This document shows, piece after piece, positions 35,376 through 44,173 of a DNA stretch of 64,000 nt. The notes under the pieces were generated by a model. That model saw only the letters and a list, made by a program, of their open reading frames with translations, was not told the DNA's origin and searched no databases. Position numbers and translations under genes: made by a program. The first letter of the stretch is position 1. Every line of letters begins with the position of its first letter. The stretch is taken from the NCBI GenBank assembly GCA_964493995.1, contig CAZBQD010000004.1:1-64000 (forward strand), written 5' to 3'. Source of the stretch: GCA-002282575 sp964493995. GTDB taxonomy: Bacteria; Pseudomonadota; Gammaproteobacteria; Thiomicrospirales; Thiomicrospiraceae.

Positions 35376-36131
35376 TTATTCTGTTTTTATGTTAACCAAA
35401 CCCTGTTCGGTTAACCAATCCTGTTCGGTTTTTGTCAGCGCAAGCTGAGCTAACAAGTCGGGCCGACGAAGCGCTGTGCGTGCTAGCTTCTGTTGTCGTC
35501 GCCATTTGGCGATTTCAGCATGGTTTCCCGACTGCAGCACCGCTGGAACCGCCATACCGTCAACCAGAGCCGGACGTGTGTAATGGGGACAATCTAGCAA
35601 ACCATCGCTAAATGAGTCCTCAACAGCCGAGGCCTGATGCCCTAAAGCACCGGGTAACAAACGTACCACTGCATCCATCAACATCATGGCGGGAAGCTCG
35701 CCACCAGAAACGACAAAGTCTCCAACAGCGATTTCTTCATCGACATGCGCTTGAATAAAACGCTCATCGACACCTTCATAACGACCGCACAACAACACCA
35801 AATGTTGCCACTGTGCTAGCTCTGCCACCTTCGCTTGCGTTAACGGGCGACCTTGCGGTGATAGATAAATCACTTTAACGCTTGCTGAATCTTCGATTGA
35901 AGAAGTTATCTGACCTAGCGCATCCTTTAATGGCTGATACATCATCACCATTCCAGGACCGCCGCCAAACGGACGATCATCAACCGTATTATGCACATCA
36001 TGAACCTGATCTCTGGGATTGACGCAATGGCAAGCCCAAATCCCTTTCTGATGCGCTCTTCCCGTTACCCCTGAATCCCTGACTGCTGAAAACAGTTCAG
36101 GAAACAAACTGATAACGTGAAAATTAAGCAT
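35376..36131 (-). CDS. trmD: tRNA (guanine-N1-)-methyltransferase TrmD
   Basis: SPOUT methyltransferase that makes m1G37 in tRNAs to prevent frameshifting. The family-typical start is MLNFHVISLFPELFSAV (251 residues); the frame extends 11 codons further upstream inside rimM. DDRPFGGGPGMVMMYQPL near residue 50, YLSPQGRPL near 86, LLCGRYEGVDERF near 111 and DFVVSGGELPAMMLMDAVVRLLPG near 135 form the knotted SAM site. It overlaps rimM by 8 bp. Confidence 0.98.
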   Translation of the reverse strand: MLNFHVISLFPELFSAVRDSGVTGRAHQKGIWACHCVNPRDQVHDVHNTVDDRPFGGGPGMVMMYQPLKDALGQITSSIEDSASVKVIYLSPQGRPLTQAKVAELAQWQHLVLLCGRYEGVDERFIQAHVDEEIAVGDFVVSGGELPAMMLMDAVVRLLPGALGHQASAVEDSFSDGLLDCPHYTRPALVDGMAVPAVLQSGNHAEIAKWRRQQKLARTALRRPDLLAQLALTKTEQDWLTEQGLVNIKTE

Positions 36132-36660
36132 TGGTTTCGTTAAAGTAACCCGTTTCCCAATCAATGACGATACGTTTTTGTGCTATGTCAACCTGTTTAA
36201 CCACTCGGTCTAACACAAAGGGAATCAACTCATCGTTTTTTCCCTGACGTACGCGCATCACATCATGAGCACCGGTTTCCATCATTTCCTTCACTACCCC
36301 CAAAAGCTCACCCGATTGGGTTTCTACCGCACAACCTACTAGGTCAACCCAGTAAAAATCGGTCGGATCATCTTTTGGAAGCTGCTCCGGCATGATAGCC
36401 ACATCACACCCCATTAACACTCGCGCGGCTTCGCGCTCATCTATCCCCTTAAACTTAGCCACCAAGCGACCATCAGCGTAGGCTTGTGAGCTTTCCACTT
36501 CAAATGCTTGCCAACCTTGCGGGGTTTTTAACCATAACGGATTGTAGCTAATCAAATTAGCAGGCGGACGCGTGTAAGAAAAAAATCTTAACCAACCACG
36601 AACACCAAACAGACCGTTGACACGGCCAATTAAAATTTTATTGTCTGCTAACGTTTGCAC
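36124..36660 (-). CDS. rimM: 16S rRNA processing protein RimM
   Basis: Assembly factor for the 30S head, 178 residues. The N-terminal beta-barrel starts ILIGRVNGLFGVRGWLRFFSYTRPP. The PRC-barrel C-terminal domain begins near TDFYWVDLVGCAVETQSGELLGVVKEM (residue 97) and ends with PFVLDRVVKQVDIAQKRIVIDWETGYF. It lies 6 bp after rpsP and overlaps trmD by 8 bp. Confidence 0.97.
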   Translation of the reverse strand: MQTLADNKILIGRVNGLFGVRGWLRFFSYTRPPANLISYNPLWLKTPQGWQAFEVESSQAYADGRLVAKFKGIDEREAARVLMGCDVAIMPEQLPKDDPTDFYWVDLVGCAVETQSGELLGVVKEMMETGAHDVMRVRQGKNDELIPFVLDRVVKQVDIAQKRIVIDWETGYFNETNA

Positions 36661-36666
36661 GCTAAA

Positions 36667-36912
36667 TTAAGCAGTCTTAGACTGTTTAACCAAACTCACC
36701 ACACGATCAGATGGCTGAGCGCCCTGACCTACCCAGTAATTTAAACGGTCGCTGTCGATATTGAGTTTCACTTCATTACCACGAGCAACAGGGTTAAAGA
36801 ACCCAATGCGTTCAATATAACGACCATCGCGACGCATGCGGCTGTCCGCTACGACGATAGAATAAAAAGGCTTTTTCTTAGCACCACCACGGGCTAGACG
36901 GATTACGACCAT
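36667..36912 (-). CDS. rpsP: 30S ribosomal protein S16
   Basis: An 81-residue ribosomal protein starting MVVIRLARGGAKKKPFYSIVVADSR, the family signature. It is the first gene of rpsP-rimM-trmD-rplS. The 86-nt leader carries the EcoRI-centred palindrome CAGGAATTCCTG. Confidence 0.99.
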   Translation of the reverse strand: MVVIRLARGGAKKKPFYSIVVADSRMRRDGRYIERIGFFNPVARGNEVKLNIDSDRLNYWVGQGAQPSDRVVSLVKQSKTA

Positions 36913-37004
36913 CTGTCACTCCTTGTAACATTTCAACAGCGACAACAGGAATTCCTGCTGACAATTTCTTATGCCATCTCAACCGAGTCGGAAGAGAATA
37001 GAAT

Positions 37005-37033
37005 ATTATCCCATAAAATGCTAATAGTCACAA
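37005..37033 (-). promoter_or_regulatory. Promoter of the rpsP operon
   Basis: TTGTGA (37028-37033) and GATAAT (37005-37010) with a 17-bp spacer on the minus strand, about 93 bp ahead of rpsP and downstream of the ffh stop. Confidence 0.65.
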
Positions 37034-37062
37034 GTTAAGCCCTATTTAGGACACACCGCAGC

Positions 37063-37090
37063 AAAAAAACGATGTGACAGTGCAGTCGCA
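37063..37090 (-). terminator. Candidate terminator of ffh
   Basis: On the minus strand a six-position stem with one mismatch (TGCGAC, 37085-37090, with GTCACA, 37073-37078) is followed closely by seven T (37063-37069). It directly abuts the ffh stop. The stem is weak. Confidence 0.5.
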
Positions 37091-38443
37091 TTAGCGCATA
37101 AAGGGAAGCTTACCCGCCATCCCCCGCATCATATTCTTCATGCCACCTTTTTTCATACTTTTCATCATTTTTTGCATGTCTTCGAACTGCTTCATCATGC
37201 GATTCAGTTCTTGCACACTGGTTCCCGAACCCATGGCAATACGGCGTTTACGCGATCCTTTAATAAGCGCTGGATTTTGTCGTTCTTTAATGGTCATGGA
37301 ATCAATCATGGCTTCAATGCGCTTGAATTGCTTTTCACCTTGCGTTTGGTCGATTTTTTGCGATAAGCCACTCATGCCGGGCATTTTTTCGAGCATAGAA
37401 AAAACACCGCCCATTTTTTGAATTTGCTGTAGCTGGGCTTTGAAATCTTCAAAGGTAAAGCTACTCCCTTCTTGCAGTTTTTTGGCTAGTTTCTCTGCTT
37501 CGGCTTTATCGACTTTTTGCTCAACCTGTTCAATGAGACTCAGCACATCGCCCATACCCAAAATGCGTGAGGCCATGCGTTCTGGGTGGAAAGGTTCTAG
37601 TGCTTCTAACTTTTCTCCGATACCCAAAAACTTAATGGGCTTACCGGTTAATTCACGCACCGACAGAGCCGCACCGCCACGAGCATCACCATCTGTTTTG
37701 GTGAGCACCACACCCGTCAGAGGTAAAGCCTCATTAAACGCCTTAGCGGTACGAGCGGCATCTTGCCCCGTCATGGCATCGACAACGAACAAGGTTTCAA
37801 TCGGATTAATGGCAGCATGGATGGCTTTGGCTTCATCCATCATGGCTTCATCAATGTGCAATCGGCCTGCCGTATCAACGATTAGTACGTCATAAAACTC
37901 TTTTTTCGCCAAGGCGGCGGCAGCGGTTGCGATAGCAACCGGTTGTTGATTGGCTTCTGAAGGGAAAAAACCCACACCCACTTGTTGCGCCACCGTTTTG
38001 AGCTGAATGATAGCAGCGGGACGATATACGTCGGCTGAGACGACCAATACTTTTTTCTTTTCGCGCTCTTTTAAGTAACGCGCCAGCTTACCAACCGTGG
38101 TAGTTTTACCCGCACCTTGTAAGCCTGCCATTAAGACAATGGCGGGAGGAGCCACATTGAGTTTGAGTGCATCATTACTTTCACCCATCACCGCCGTCAG
38201 TTCATCTTTAACGATTTTAATGAAGGCTTGACCTGGGCTCAGGCTTAACGAAACCTCTTGACCGATGGCTCGTGTTTGGACACGCTCAATAAAGCCCTTA
38301 ATCACTTCCAAGGCGACGTCGGCTTCTAACAGCGCACGACGGACTTCGCGCAACGCTTCTTTAATGTTGTCTTCAGTTAAACGACCTTGGCCACGAATGG
38401 TTTTTAACGTGCGTTGTAAACGATCGCTTAGGCTCTCAAACAT
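37091..38443 (-). CDS. ffh: Signal recognition particle GTPase Ffh
   Basis: A 450-residue GTPase that targets nascent membrane proteins with 4.5S RNA. The N domain starts MFESLSDRLQRTLKTIRGQGRLTE. The G domain has GLQGAGKTTTVGKLARYL near residue 105, DVYRPAAIIQL, VDTAGRLHIDEAMM and TKTDGDARGGAALS. The Met-rich M domain (MKQFEDMQKMMKSMKKGGMKNMMRGM) ends the protein. It is divergent from the YpjD-like gene, as is common in gammaproteobacteria. Confidence 0.98.
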   Translation of the reverse strand: MFESLSDRLQRTLKTIRGQGRLTEDNIKEALREVRRALLEADVALEVIKGFIERVQTRAIGQEVSLSLSPGQAFIKIVKDELTAVMGESNDALKLNVAPPAIVLMAGLQGAGKTTTVGKLARYLKEREKKKVLVVSADVYRPAAIIQLKTVAQQVGVGFFPSEANQQPVAIATAAAALAKKEFYDVLIVDTAGRLHIDEAMMDEAKAIHAAINPIETLFVVDAMTGQDAARTAKAFNEALPLTGVVLTKTDGDARGGAALSVRELTGKPIKFLGIGEKLEALEPFHPERMASRILGMGDVLSLIEQVEQKVDKAEAEKLAKKLQEGSSFTFEDFKAQLQQIQKMGGVFSMLEKMPGMSGLSQKIDQTQGEKQFKRIEAMIDSMTIKERQNPALIKGSRKRRIAMGSGTSVQELNRMMKQFEDMQKMMKSMKKGGMKNMMRGMAGKLPFMR

Positions 38444-38526
38444 GCCAATTCCTCTTCACCTTATCTTTAATTTTGCTATTATAAGCGAGGGCGAACTATC
38501 TTCTGCGCCCTAAATTGGAAAAACCT

Positions 38527-39309
38527 ATGAGTAAACTCATTTTTATTGCATCTTTTGCTTATCTGTTCAGCACGGCTCTGCTGTTTGCACGCATGAAAGG
38601 TTATCAACTGCCCTGGGCGCGACACGTCAGTTTGGTTTCGGTGATACTGGCGAGCATCATCCACGGTGTCTTACTTTGGGGTACCTTATTAGACGACTAT
38701 AGTATTCAAATGGGACTAGGGGTCAGTTTAAGTCTAGCAGGTTGGTTATCGACCCTGTTGGTCATCATCAGTAGCATCAAAAAACCCATGGAATCGCTGG
38801 GCATCATTGTCTTTCCGCTCAGTTTGGTGGGACTATGGCTGGCTCCTTTGCTGCCGCCGCCACACGTGTTGGATATGGGAATTGGCATTCATGCTCTAGC
38901 GTCTTTAATCGCTTACACCTTACTGGGGCTAGCTGCGGCACAAGCGGCGTTAATTATTTTCCAAGAAAAACGCCTACGCGAACGTCAATGGCACGGCTTA
39001 CTGGGAGCGCTTCCGCCTTTAGCACTGATGGAACAAACCCTGCTGGAGTGGTTAATTGCCAGTTTCGTCACCTTAAGTTTTGCCCTACTCAGCGGTGCTA
39101 TTTTTGTCGATAACATGATGGCTCAACACCTGGCGCATAAAACTTTCTTTTCTGTGATCAGTTGGTTATCGTTAGCTACCCTCATTTGGGGTCACATTCA
39201 ACACGGTTGGCGTGGTCAGCGTGCGGCGCGTTTGGTCTTGTGGGGCTATGCGATGATTGTCTTAGGCTACGCCGGTTCACAATTTGTCATTGAGGTGGTT
39301 TTAGCATGA
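38527..39309 (+). CDS. CcsA/YpjD-type inner-membrane protein
   Basis: A 260-residue membrane protein with about eight hydrophobic helices, belonging to the cytochrome c assembly (CcsA/HemX) superfamily. The position opposite ffh matches ypjD. GIGIHALASLIAYTLLGLAAAQAALI with a conserved His lies near residue 120. GLLGALPPLALMEQTLLEWLIASFVTLSFALLSG is typical. The Trp-rich haem-handling motif of true CcsA is not evident, so a role in cytochrome c maturation is doubtful. The ATG at 38527 has GGAA 6 nt upstream. It overlaps the next gene by 4 bp. Confidence 0.85.
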   Translation: MSKLIFIASFAYLFSTALLFARMKGYQLPWARHVSLVSVILASIIHGVLLWGTLLDDYSIQMGLGVSLSLAGWLSTLLVIISSIKKPMESLGIIVFPLSLVGLWLAPLLPPPHVLDMGIGIHALASLIAYTLLGLAAAQAALIIFQEKRLRERQWHGLLGALPPLALMEQTLLEWLIASFVTLSFALLSGAIFVDNMMAQHLAHKTFFSVISWLSLATLIWGHIQHGWRGQRAARLVLWGYAMIVLGYAGSQFVIEVVLA

Positions 39310-40118
39310 CACAGGCATTTTTAACGCAATGGCAAGCCTTGTTGTCAGACTTGGTCAACACTGCGCAGCAGATTTTTGATCAAGTTAGTCACGGGACTCA
39401 GCAGACGAATCGTAAAAGCGATGGCAGCTTGGTTACCGAAACCGATTTGGCCTTACAACATGCCATTAGTGCTTGCTTACTAAAACATTTTCCGAACATT
39501 CCCGTTTTGGGCGAGGAAATGACTGAAGCAGAACAGCAAGCCATACTCTCTACAGGCAACTGCTGGTTACTCGACCCGCTAGATGGAACCAGCAATTTCA
39601 GTCACGGCATTCCGGTTTATGCAGTCAGTTGTGCGCTACTGCAAACAGGAGAGGTCGTTGCGGGTATGGTCTACGACCCAAATCGTCAGGAGTGTTTTCA
39701 TGCGGTTAAAGGTGAAGGGGCTTGGCTTAATGAACAAGCGCTTAAACGCCAAGCTGCAGAACATAGTGGTCAATTGAAACATGCCATGGCCATTATCGAC
39801 ACCAAGCGTTTAGAGAGCAACCTAGCGCAAGCCATTGGTCAGCAACACCCTTATCACTCGCAACGGAGTTTTGGCTCGGTTGCCTTAGACTGGTGCTGGC
39901 TAGCCAACGGACGCATTCAAACTTATCTTCATGGCAAGCAAAAACTGTGGGATTTTGCGGCCGGCGCACTCATTGCTGAAGAAGCGGGATGTATTGCGCA
40001 AACCCTTTCTGGTGAGCACATCCTAAGTTTGCCGCTCAGCTTAACTGCGCGCTCTGCGGTGGGTGCTTGCCCTGCCCTAGCGCAGACTTGGCCAGAATGG
40101 ATTCAACAACATCGCTAA
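39306..40118 (+). CDS. Inositol monophosphatase family protein
   Basis: A 270-residue Mg-dependent sugar/nucleotide phosphatase. The metal-binding motifs are LVTETDLALQ near residue 39, LGEEMTE near 66 and WLLDPLDGTSNFSHGIPVYAVSCALL near 87. The last site is in LDWCWLANGRIQTYLHGKQKLWDFAAGALIAEEAG near 195. It belongs to the SuhB/CysQ/HisN superfamily; substrate specificity cannot be read. It overlaps the membrane protein gene by 4 bp (ATGA) and converges on the nuclease gene. Confidence 0.93.
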   Translation: MTQAFLTQWQALLSDLVNTAQQIFDQVSHGTQQTNRKSDGSLVTETDLALQHAISACLLKHFPNIPVLGEEMTEAEQQAILSTGNCWLLDPLDGTSNFSHGIPVYAVSCALLQTGEVVAGMVYDPNRQECFHAVKGEGAWLNEQALKRQAAEHSGQLKHAMAIIDTKRLESNLAQAIGQQHPYHSQRSFGSVALDWCWLANGRIQTYLHGKQKLWDFAAGALIAEEAGCIAQTLSGEHILSLPLSLTARSAVGACPALAQTWPEWIQQHR

Positions 40119-40131
40119 GAACTCCACGGCG

Positions 40132-41040
40132 TTAATAACGAGTGGGAATTAAATCGACTTCGTTTAATTTCCAGCTCTCGTCTTGCGTGTCGAGGCTCAG
40201 TCGTTGTTTTAGCTCTGCGTTTAGCTCTGGTAAAAAATCCAATCCCGTTTTGGCTTCAACTTCCGCAATACTCGTTCGATAGTGAGACAGGGGTTCTTTA
40301 CCCTCAACCCCCTGCTCTACTAAAAAAGCCAACGCATGCCACTGACCCGCCTGTTCAGCTAAATAAATTTTATAAAATTCAGACGGCAACTGCACCGGAC
40401 CATTAGGCAAGTTAACCGGATAGTCGGCAAATACAGGACCCGCAATCACCCAAACCTTATCGAAAATGCGCGTAAAGTGATTGAACTCAACCCGTTCTAA
40501 ACGCTCCCACCAGCGCTGATTGAGTGCTTTACTTTGAGGTGCAATATTGGTCATCAAGAAGGTTTCTTTTTGTGCTTCATCATCACACAAGGCACCAATC
40601 GCATGATTAGGCGCCATGTGACCACGATCATAACCGGAGCGATTGTAATGTTCGTGCACAATCTGCGCTGAAGTTCGTGTGTCAGTAATGAACTTGCTTT
40701 GGCGCTTATCAACGCCTTCATCCTTGTGTCGCGTCAGTCGATAAGTGACCCATAAAGGGTTAGCACGCGCATTACTGTAACCTACGTCGTAACATTTGTT
40801 TTCTAATAATTGCACCGGATCAATGATCTTGCTATCTGAAATCGGCACTGGCCATCCAAATGGCAAGGTCGATTCACTACTGCTAACAAACTGCGGACTA
40901 GCAGCTGTTACACTAGCCGGTAATTGATGCGTCAACCAATAACTGATTGCCAGCGCTATGATGGCGTAAATCACGATTCTTAACAAAGAAGAAGAGGATT
41001 TCACCGCCGTTTTTCGTGTCGCTCGACGCGCCATAATCAT
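40132..41040 (-). CDS. Membrane-anchored DNA/RNA non-specific endonuclease
   Basis: A 302-residue nuclease of the NUC1/Serratia nuclease family. The active-site motif DRGHMAPNHA is near residue 141 (catalytic His in DRGH). The metal-binding Asn is in TNIAPQSKALNQRWW near 170, and IAGPVFADYPVNLPNGPVQLPSEFYKI follows. Instead of a cleavable signal peptide there is a basic N-terminus (ARRATRKTAVKSSS) and a single helix (LLRIVIYAIIALAISYWL, about 20-38), so it is likely anchored with the nuclease domain in the periplasm. A second ATG two codons in is an alternative start. Confidence 0.9.
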   Translation of the reverse strand: MIMARRATRKTAVKSSSSLLRIVIYAIIALAISYWLTHQLPASVTAASPQFVSSSESTLPFGWPVPISDSKIIDPVQLLENKCYDVGYSNARANPLWVTYRLTRHKDEGVDKRQSKFITDTRTSAQIVHEHYNRSGYDRGHMAPNHAIGALCDDEAQKETFLMTNIAPQSKALNQRWWERLERVEFNHFTRIFDKVWVIAGPVFADYPVNLPNGPVQLPSEFYKIYLAEQAGQWHALAFLVEQGVEGKEPLSHYRTSIAEVEAKTGLDFLPELNAELKQRLSLDTQDESWKLNEVDLIPTRY

Positions 41041-41074
41041 TAACCCTTAAACAGTTAGAGAAAGCAACGCGCTA

Positions 41075-42673
41075 CTAACCGCGCTTAGGCGGCAGAGGAC
41101 GCTGTTGAAGTGAACGAGATAACTGATCAACCCCTTGTACCAGCTGTGTCGCTGCCATAGAGGGTTTGAGTTGAGCGGCATAGGATTGACCTTGTTCTGA
41201 CTGAGCTTGCCAGCTCGTCATCTGCGAACGACCTTGCTGCAACTGCTCATTCGCCGAAGCCAAATCTGCCGAAAGTGGCGTCAGCCATTCCAATGCTTGT
41301 TCTGTTGTCTGCAAACTCGCTTGATGCGAATCGCGACTGCGTGTTAACGCACTGTCGACATCGGATGTGGCTTGTTGAATGTTATCGACAATTTGGCGAA
41401 TTTCATCGGTCGATTCCTGTGTTTTATTGGCCAAGCGACGCACTTCATCGGCAACCACGGCGAAACCCCGCCCATATTCACCGGCACGAGCCGCTTCAAT
41501 AGCAGCATTCAACGACAACATCGCAATTTGCTCAGAAATGCCTTGAATGGCTTTGAGCACCTGCCCCACCGATTGACCATCGACCACCAGCCGAGCCACT
41601 GCTGTTTGAATCTGAGCTAATTCGGTGGTGAACGTCAGCATGGTTTGACGCATTTGTTGCACTGTGTGCTGACCTTGTTGAGCTTGTGCCAAACTGCCAC
41701 TAATTTGATTACCGCTGCGATCCAGCAACACACTCATTTCATGCGCCGTTTGCTGCATTCGCGCTAGGCTCTGCGATAAGCGACCACTGGCTTGTTGCTG
41801 ATCCAGCATCCATTGATGGGTTTGCGTTTTAGCTGCTTGCAACACCTGCATTTGCCCACTGATTTGACCTTGGTAGGTTTCCCAATGCGCCAGCACTTGT
41901 GTCAGCTGTTGTTTTTCTTGCTGACGTTGACGCCAAGCCAACATCAGCCATTGCATTTCATCACCGGATTGCGACGCCAAGCCCGATTGACGCAAACTCG
42001 GTAGCCAAACCTGCTGCCAGTAATTTAGCCATAAGAACACAACCGCCAACCACCAAAGCAAAGTCGCCATCAAACTCACCAGCAAAACGGTTGTTAGGGA
42101 CTGTTGAGGTGGTTCTACCGCACTCATATCAACCGCTGGCATGGGAGTGGTTTGAGTCAGCGCTTTTACAGGAACCGCTGTTTGTTGCCATGCTTGCCAT
42201 TGTTGCTGCCAAGCCAAAGACCATTTGGGCAGCGTCTCATTGACGGGTTCAGACCACAAGGCCTGATCCGCTTCGAGTTCCGTGATCTGATCCTTGAACT
42301 GTTCAAACGCTTGTGTCGCTTCCTGTTGCGCTGCATCTGGCGAAGCCCAACGCATTAAAGCCAACAACGACTGTTGCTGTGAGTGTACCGGCAACCAAGC
42401 CAACGCAAAATTAGAGTCTAACCGCGCTTCTAAATTAAGCACCGCTTCTGCCTGAGTTAAGTCATCGGACAAACGCATTGACGTGACGGGTAGCGGCTGT
42501 GGCGGTGTTATATCGACTGGCTGAGAAACAGCATGAGTGTGAGAGGTAGCGAGCCCCCTGTCGGCAACCAGGGCTAGTAATACTAGCAAAAGGCTTAACA
42601 ATGACAACAACAACCCTGGTAATAAACTGAACCAGAGTTTTCGTTGCATCGATAAGCGGTTGAAAGCATTCAT
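41075..42673 (-). CDS. Methyl-accepting chemotaxis protein-like transducer
   Basis: A 532-residue receptor-like protein. Transmembrane helices lie at about 13-36 and 192-219, with a roughly 150-residue Gln- and Trp-rich periplasmic domain between them. The signalling hairpin tip is ISEQIAMLSLNAAIEAARAGEYGRGFAVVADEVRRLA near residue 385, a good MCP_signal match. A HAMP domain is not obvious after the second helix, and no C-terminal CheR/CheB tether pentapeptide is present. No other chemotaxis genes are near. Ligand unknown. The upstream gene is der. Confidence 0.9.
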   Translation of the reverse strand: MNAFNRLSMQRKLWFSLLPGLLLSLLSLLLVLLALVADRGLATSHTHAVSQPVDITPPQPLPVTSMRLSDDLTQAEAVLNLEARLDSNFALAWLPVHSQQQSLLALMRWASPDAAQQEATQAFEQFKDQITELEADQALWSEPVNETLPKWSLAWQQQWQAWQQTAVPVKALTQTTPMPAVDMSAVEPPQQSLTTVLLVSLMATLLWWLAVVFLWLNYWQQVWLPSLRQSGLASQSGDEMQWLMLAWRQRQQEKQQLTQVLAHWETYQGQISGQMQVLQAAKTQTHQWMLDQQQASGRLSQSLARMQQTAHEMSVLLDRSGNQISGSLAQAQQGQHTVQQMRQTMLTFTTELAQIQTAVARLVVDGQSVGQVLKAIQGISEQIAMLSLNAAIEAARAGEYGRGFAVVADEVRRLANKTQESTDEIRQIVDNIQQATSDVDSALTRSRDSHQASLQTTEQALEWLTPLSADLASANEQLQQGRSQMTSWQAQSEQGQSYAAQLKPSMAATQLVQGVDQLSRSLQQRPLPPKRG

Positions 42674-42748
42674 GACAGGGCTCGCTCAGGGGGTGAATGA
42701 TTAAAATACAGACAGAGATAAGCAAACACCATGCCTAATCGGCAGAGG

Positions 42749-44167
42749 CTAGCGACGCTTACGTTTCTCGGCCTTTTTAACAAATTTCACCAAGCGTTTT
42801 TTGCGCTTAATTTGGCGTTCTGACAACTTATTTGGCCTATCTTCATAGGGATTTTCACTGGTCTTGTATTCAATGCGTACTGGCGTACCATACAAATCAA
42901 ACGCCTTGCGGAAGCGCTGCTCAAGGTAACGCGTGTAAGCCGCGGGCATATCATCCAACTGATTACCATGAATGACGATAATGGGTGGATTATGTCCCCC
43001 CGTGTGTGCATAGCGCATTTTGACACGACGTCCGCGCACCAAAGGTGGCTGATGCGCCAATTGCGCTTCTTGCAACTCACGCGTCAGCGCCGGTGTTGAC
43101 AGTTGACGTGTCGCTGCGGCATAAACCTGTTTCACCATACCCAGTAACAAGCCCACACCCGTACCATGTAACGCTGAAATGAAATGATGTTCGGCATAAG
43201 ACGCAAACTGTAAGCGCAAATCAATCTGACCTTTAACGTGATCGCGCTGATCTTTCGTTAAACCGTCCCATTTATTAATGGCCAAAATCAAGCCACGACC
43301 CGCCTCCAGTGCCATGCCAACCAAGTGCAAATCTTGATCCGTAATCCCTTCCGAGCCATCCAACATGACAATGACCACATGCGCGGCTTCCATGGCTTGC
43401 AGGGCTTTAATGACGCTGAATTTTTCAATCATGTCATTCACACGGGCACGACGGCGAATACCGGCGGTATCTATCAAGGTGTATTGTTGATCGTCGCGCT
43501 CAAAGGGCACAAAAATACTGTCGCGCGTCGTTCCTGGCATGTCGTAAGCGATAACGCGCTCTTCACCCACCATACGATTAATCAGCGTCGATTTACCAAC
43601 ATTCGGACGTCCCACCACCGCAATACGAATGCCCGGTGCTAAGGTGGTGACTGAACTTTCCACGCCTTCATCTTGTTCGCGCAAAGTGTCGAAGGTCGAT
43701 TGCATCAGCGCCTGAATATTATCGCCATGCGCCGATGAAATCGGAATCGGCTCACCCAGTCCCAAACTGAAAAAATCATTTTGTGCGCGAGATTCTGCCA
43801 AACCTTCACTCTTGTTCACCAACAAGTAAACCGGCTTATTCAACGCCCTCACTTTTTCTGCAATGACTTCATCGTGTGGCACCAAACCATCCCGTGCATC
43901 GACTAGGAAAAACACAACCGATGCTTCTTCTAGCGCCATTTGCACCTGCTGTTGCATGAACACATCGACGCCGTCCGTTTCCCCACTCAAGCCGCCCGTG
44001 TCCACCACGATGTAGGGCTCATCCCCCAAACGACCTAGACCGTATTGACGGTCTCGCGTCAGTCCCGGAAAATCGGATACCAAGGCGTTGCGTGAACGCG
44101 TTAACCGGTTAAACAGCGTCGATTTACCGACATTAGGTCTTCCTACTAAGGCGACGACACGTTGCAT
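42749..44167 (-). CDS. der: Ribosome biogenesis GTPase Der (EngA)
   Basis: Double-GTPase protein needed for 50S maturation, 472 residues. Domain 1 has GRPNVGKSTLFNRLTRS at residues 8-24 and VVDTGGLSGE. Domain 2 has GRPNVGKSTLINRMVGE near 188, LIDTAGIRRRARV and AINKWDGL. A KH-like C-terminal domain with GTPVRIEYKTSENPYE follows, and a very basic tail (KRKKRLVKFVKKAEKRKRR) ends the protein. It follows bamB by 6 bp, the usual order. Confidence 0.98.
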   Translation of the reverse strand: MQRVVALVGRPNVGKSTLFNRLTRSRNALVSDFPGLTRDRQYGLGRLGDEPYIVVDTGGLSGETDGVDVFMQQQVQMALEEASVVFFLVDARDGLVPHDEVIAEKVRALNKPVYLLVNKSEGLAESRAQNDFFSLGLGEPIPISSAHGDNIQALMQSTFDTLREQDEGVESSVTTLAPGIRIAVVGRPNVGKSTLINRMVGEERVIAYDMPGTTRDSIFVPFERDDQQYTLIDTAGIRRRARVNDMIEKFSVIKALQAMEAAHVVIVMLDGSEGITDQDLHLVGMALEAGRGLILAINKWDGLTKDQRDHVKGQIDLRLQFASYAEHHFISALHGTGVGLLLGMVKQVYAAATRQLSTPALTRELQEAQLAHQPPLVRGRRVKMRYAHTGGHNPPIIVIHGNQLDDMPAAYTRYLEQRFRKAFDLYGTPVRIEYKTSENPYEDRPNKLSERQIKRKKRLVKFVKKAEKRKRR

Positions 44168-44173
44168 TGATGC

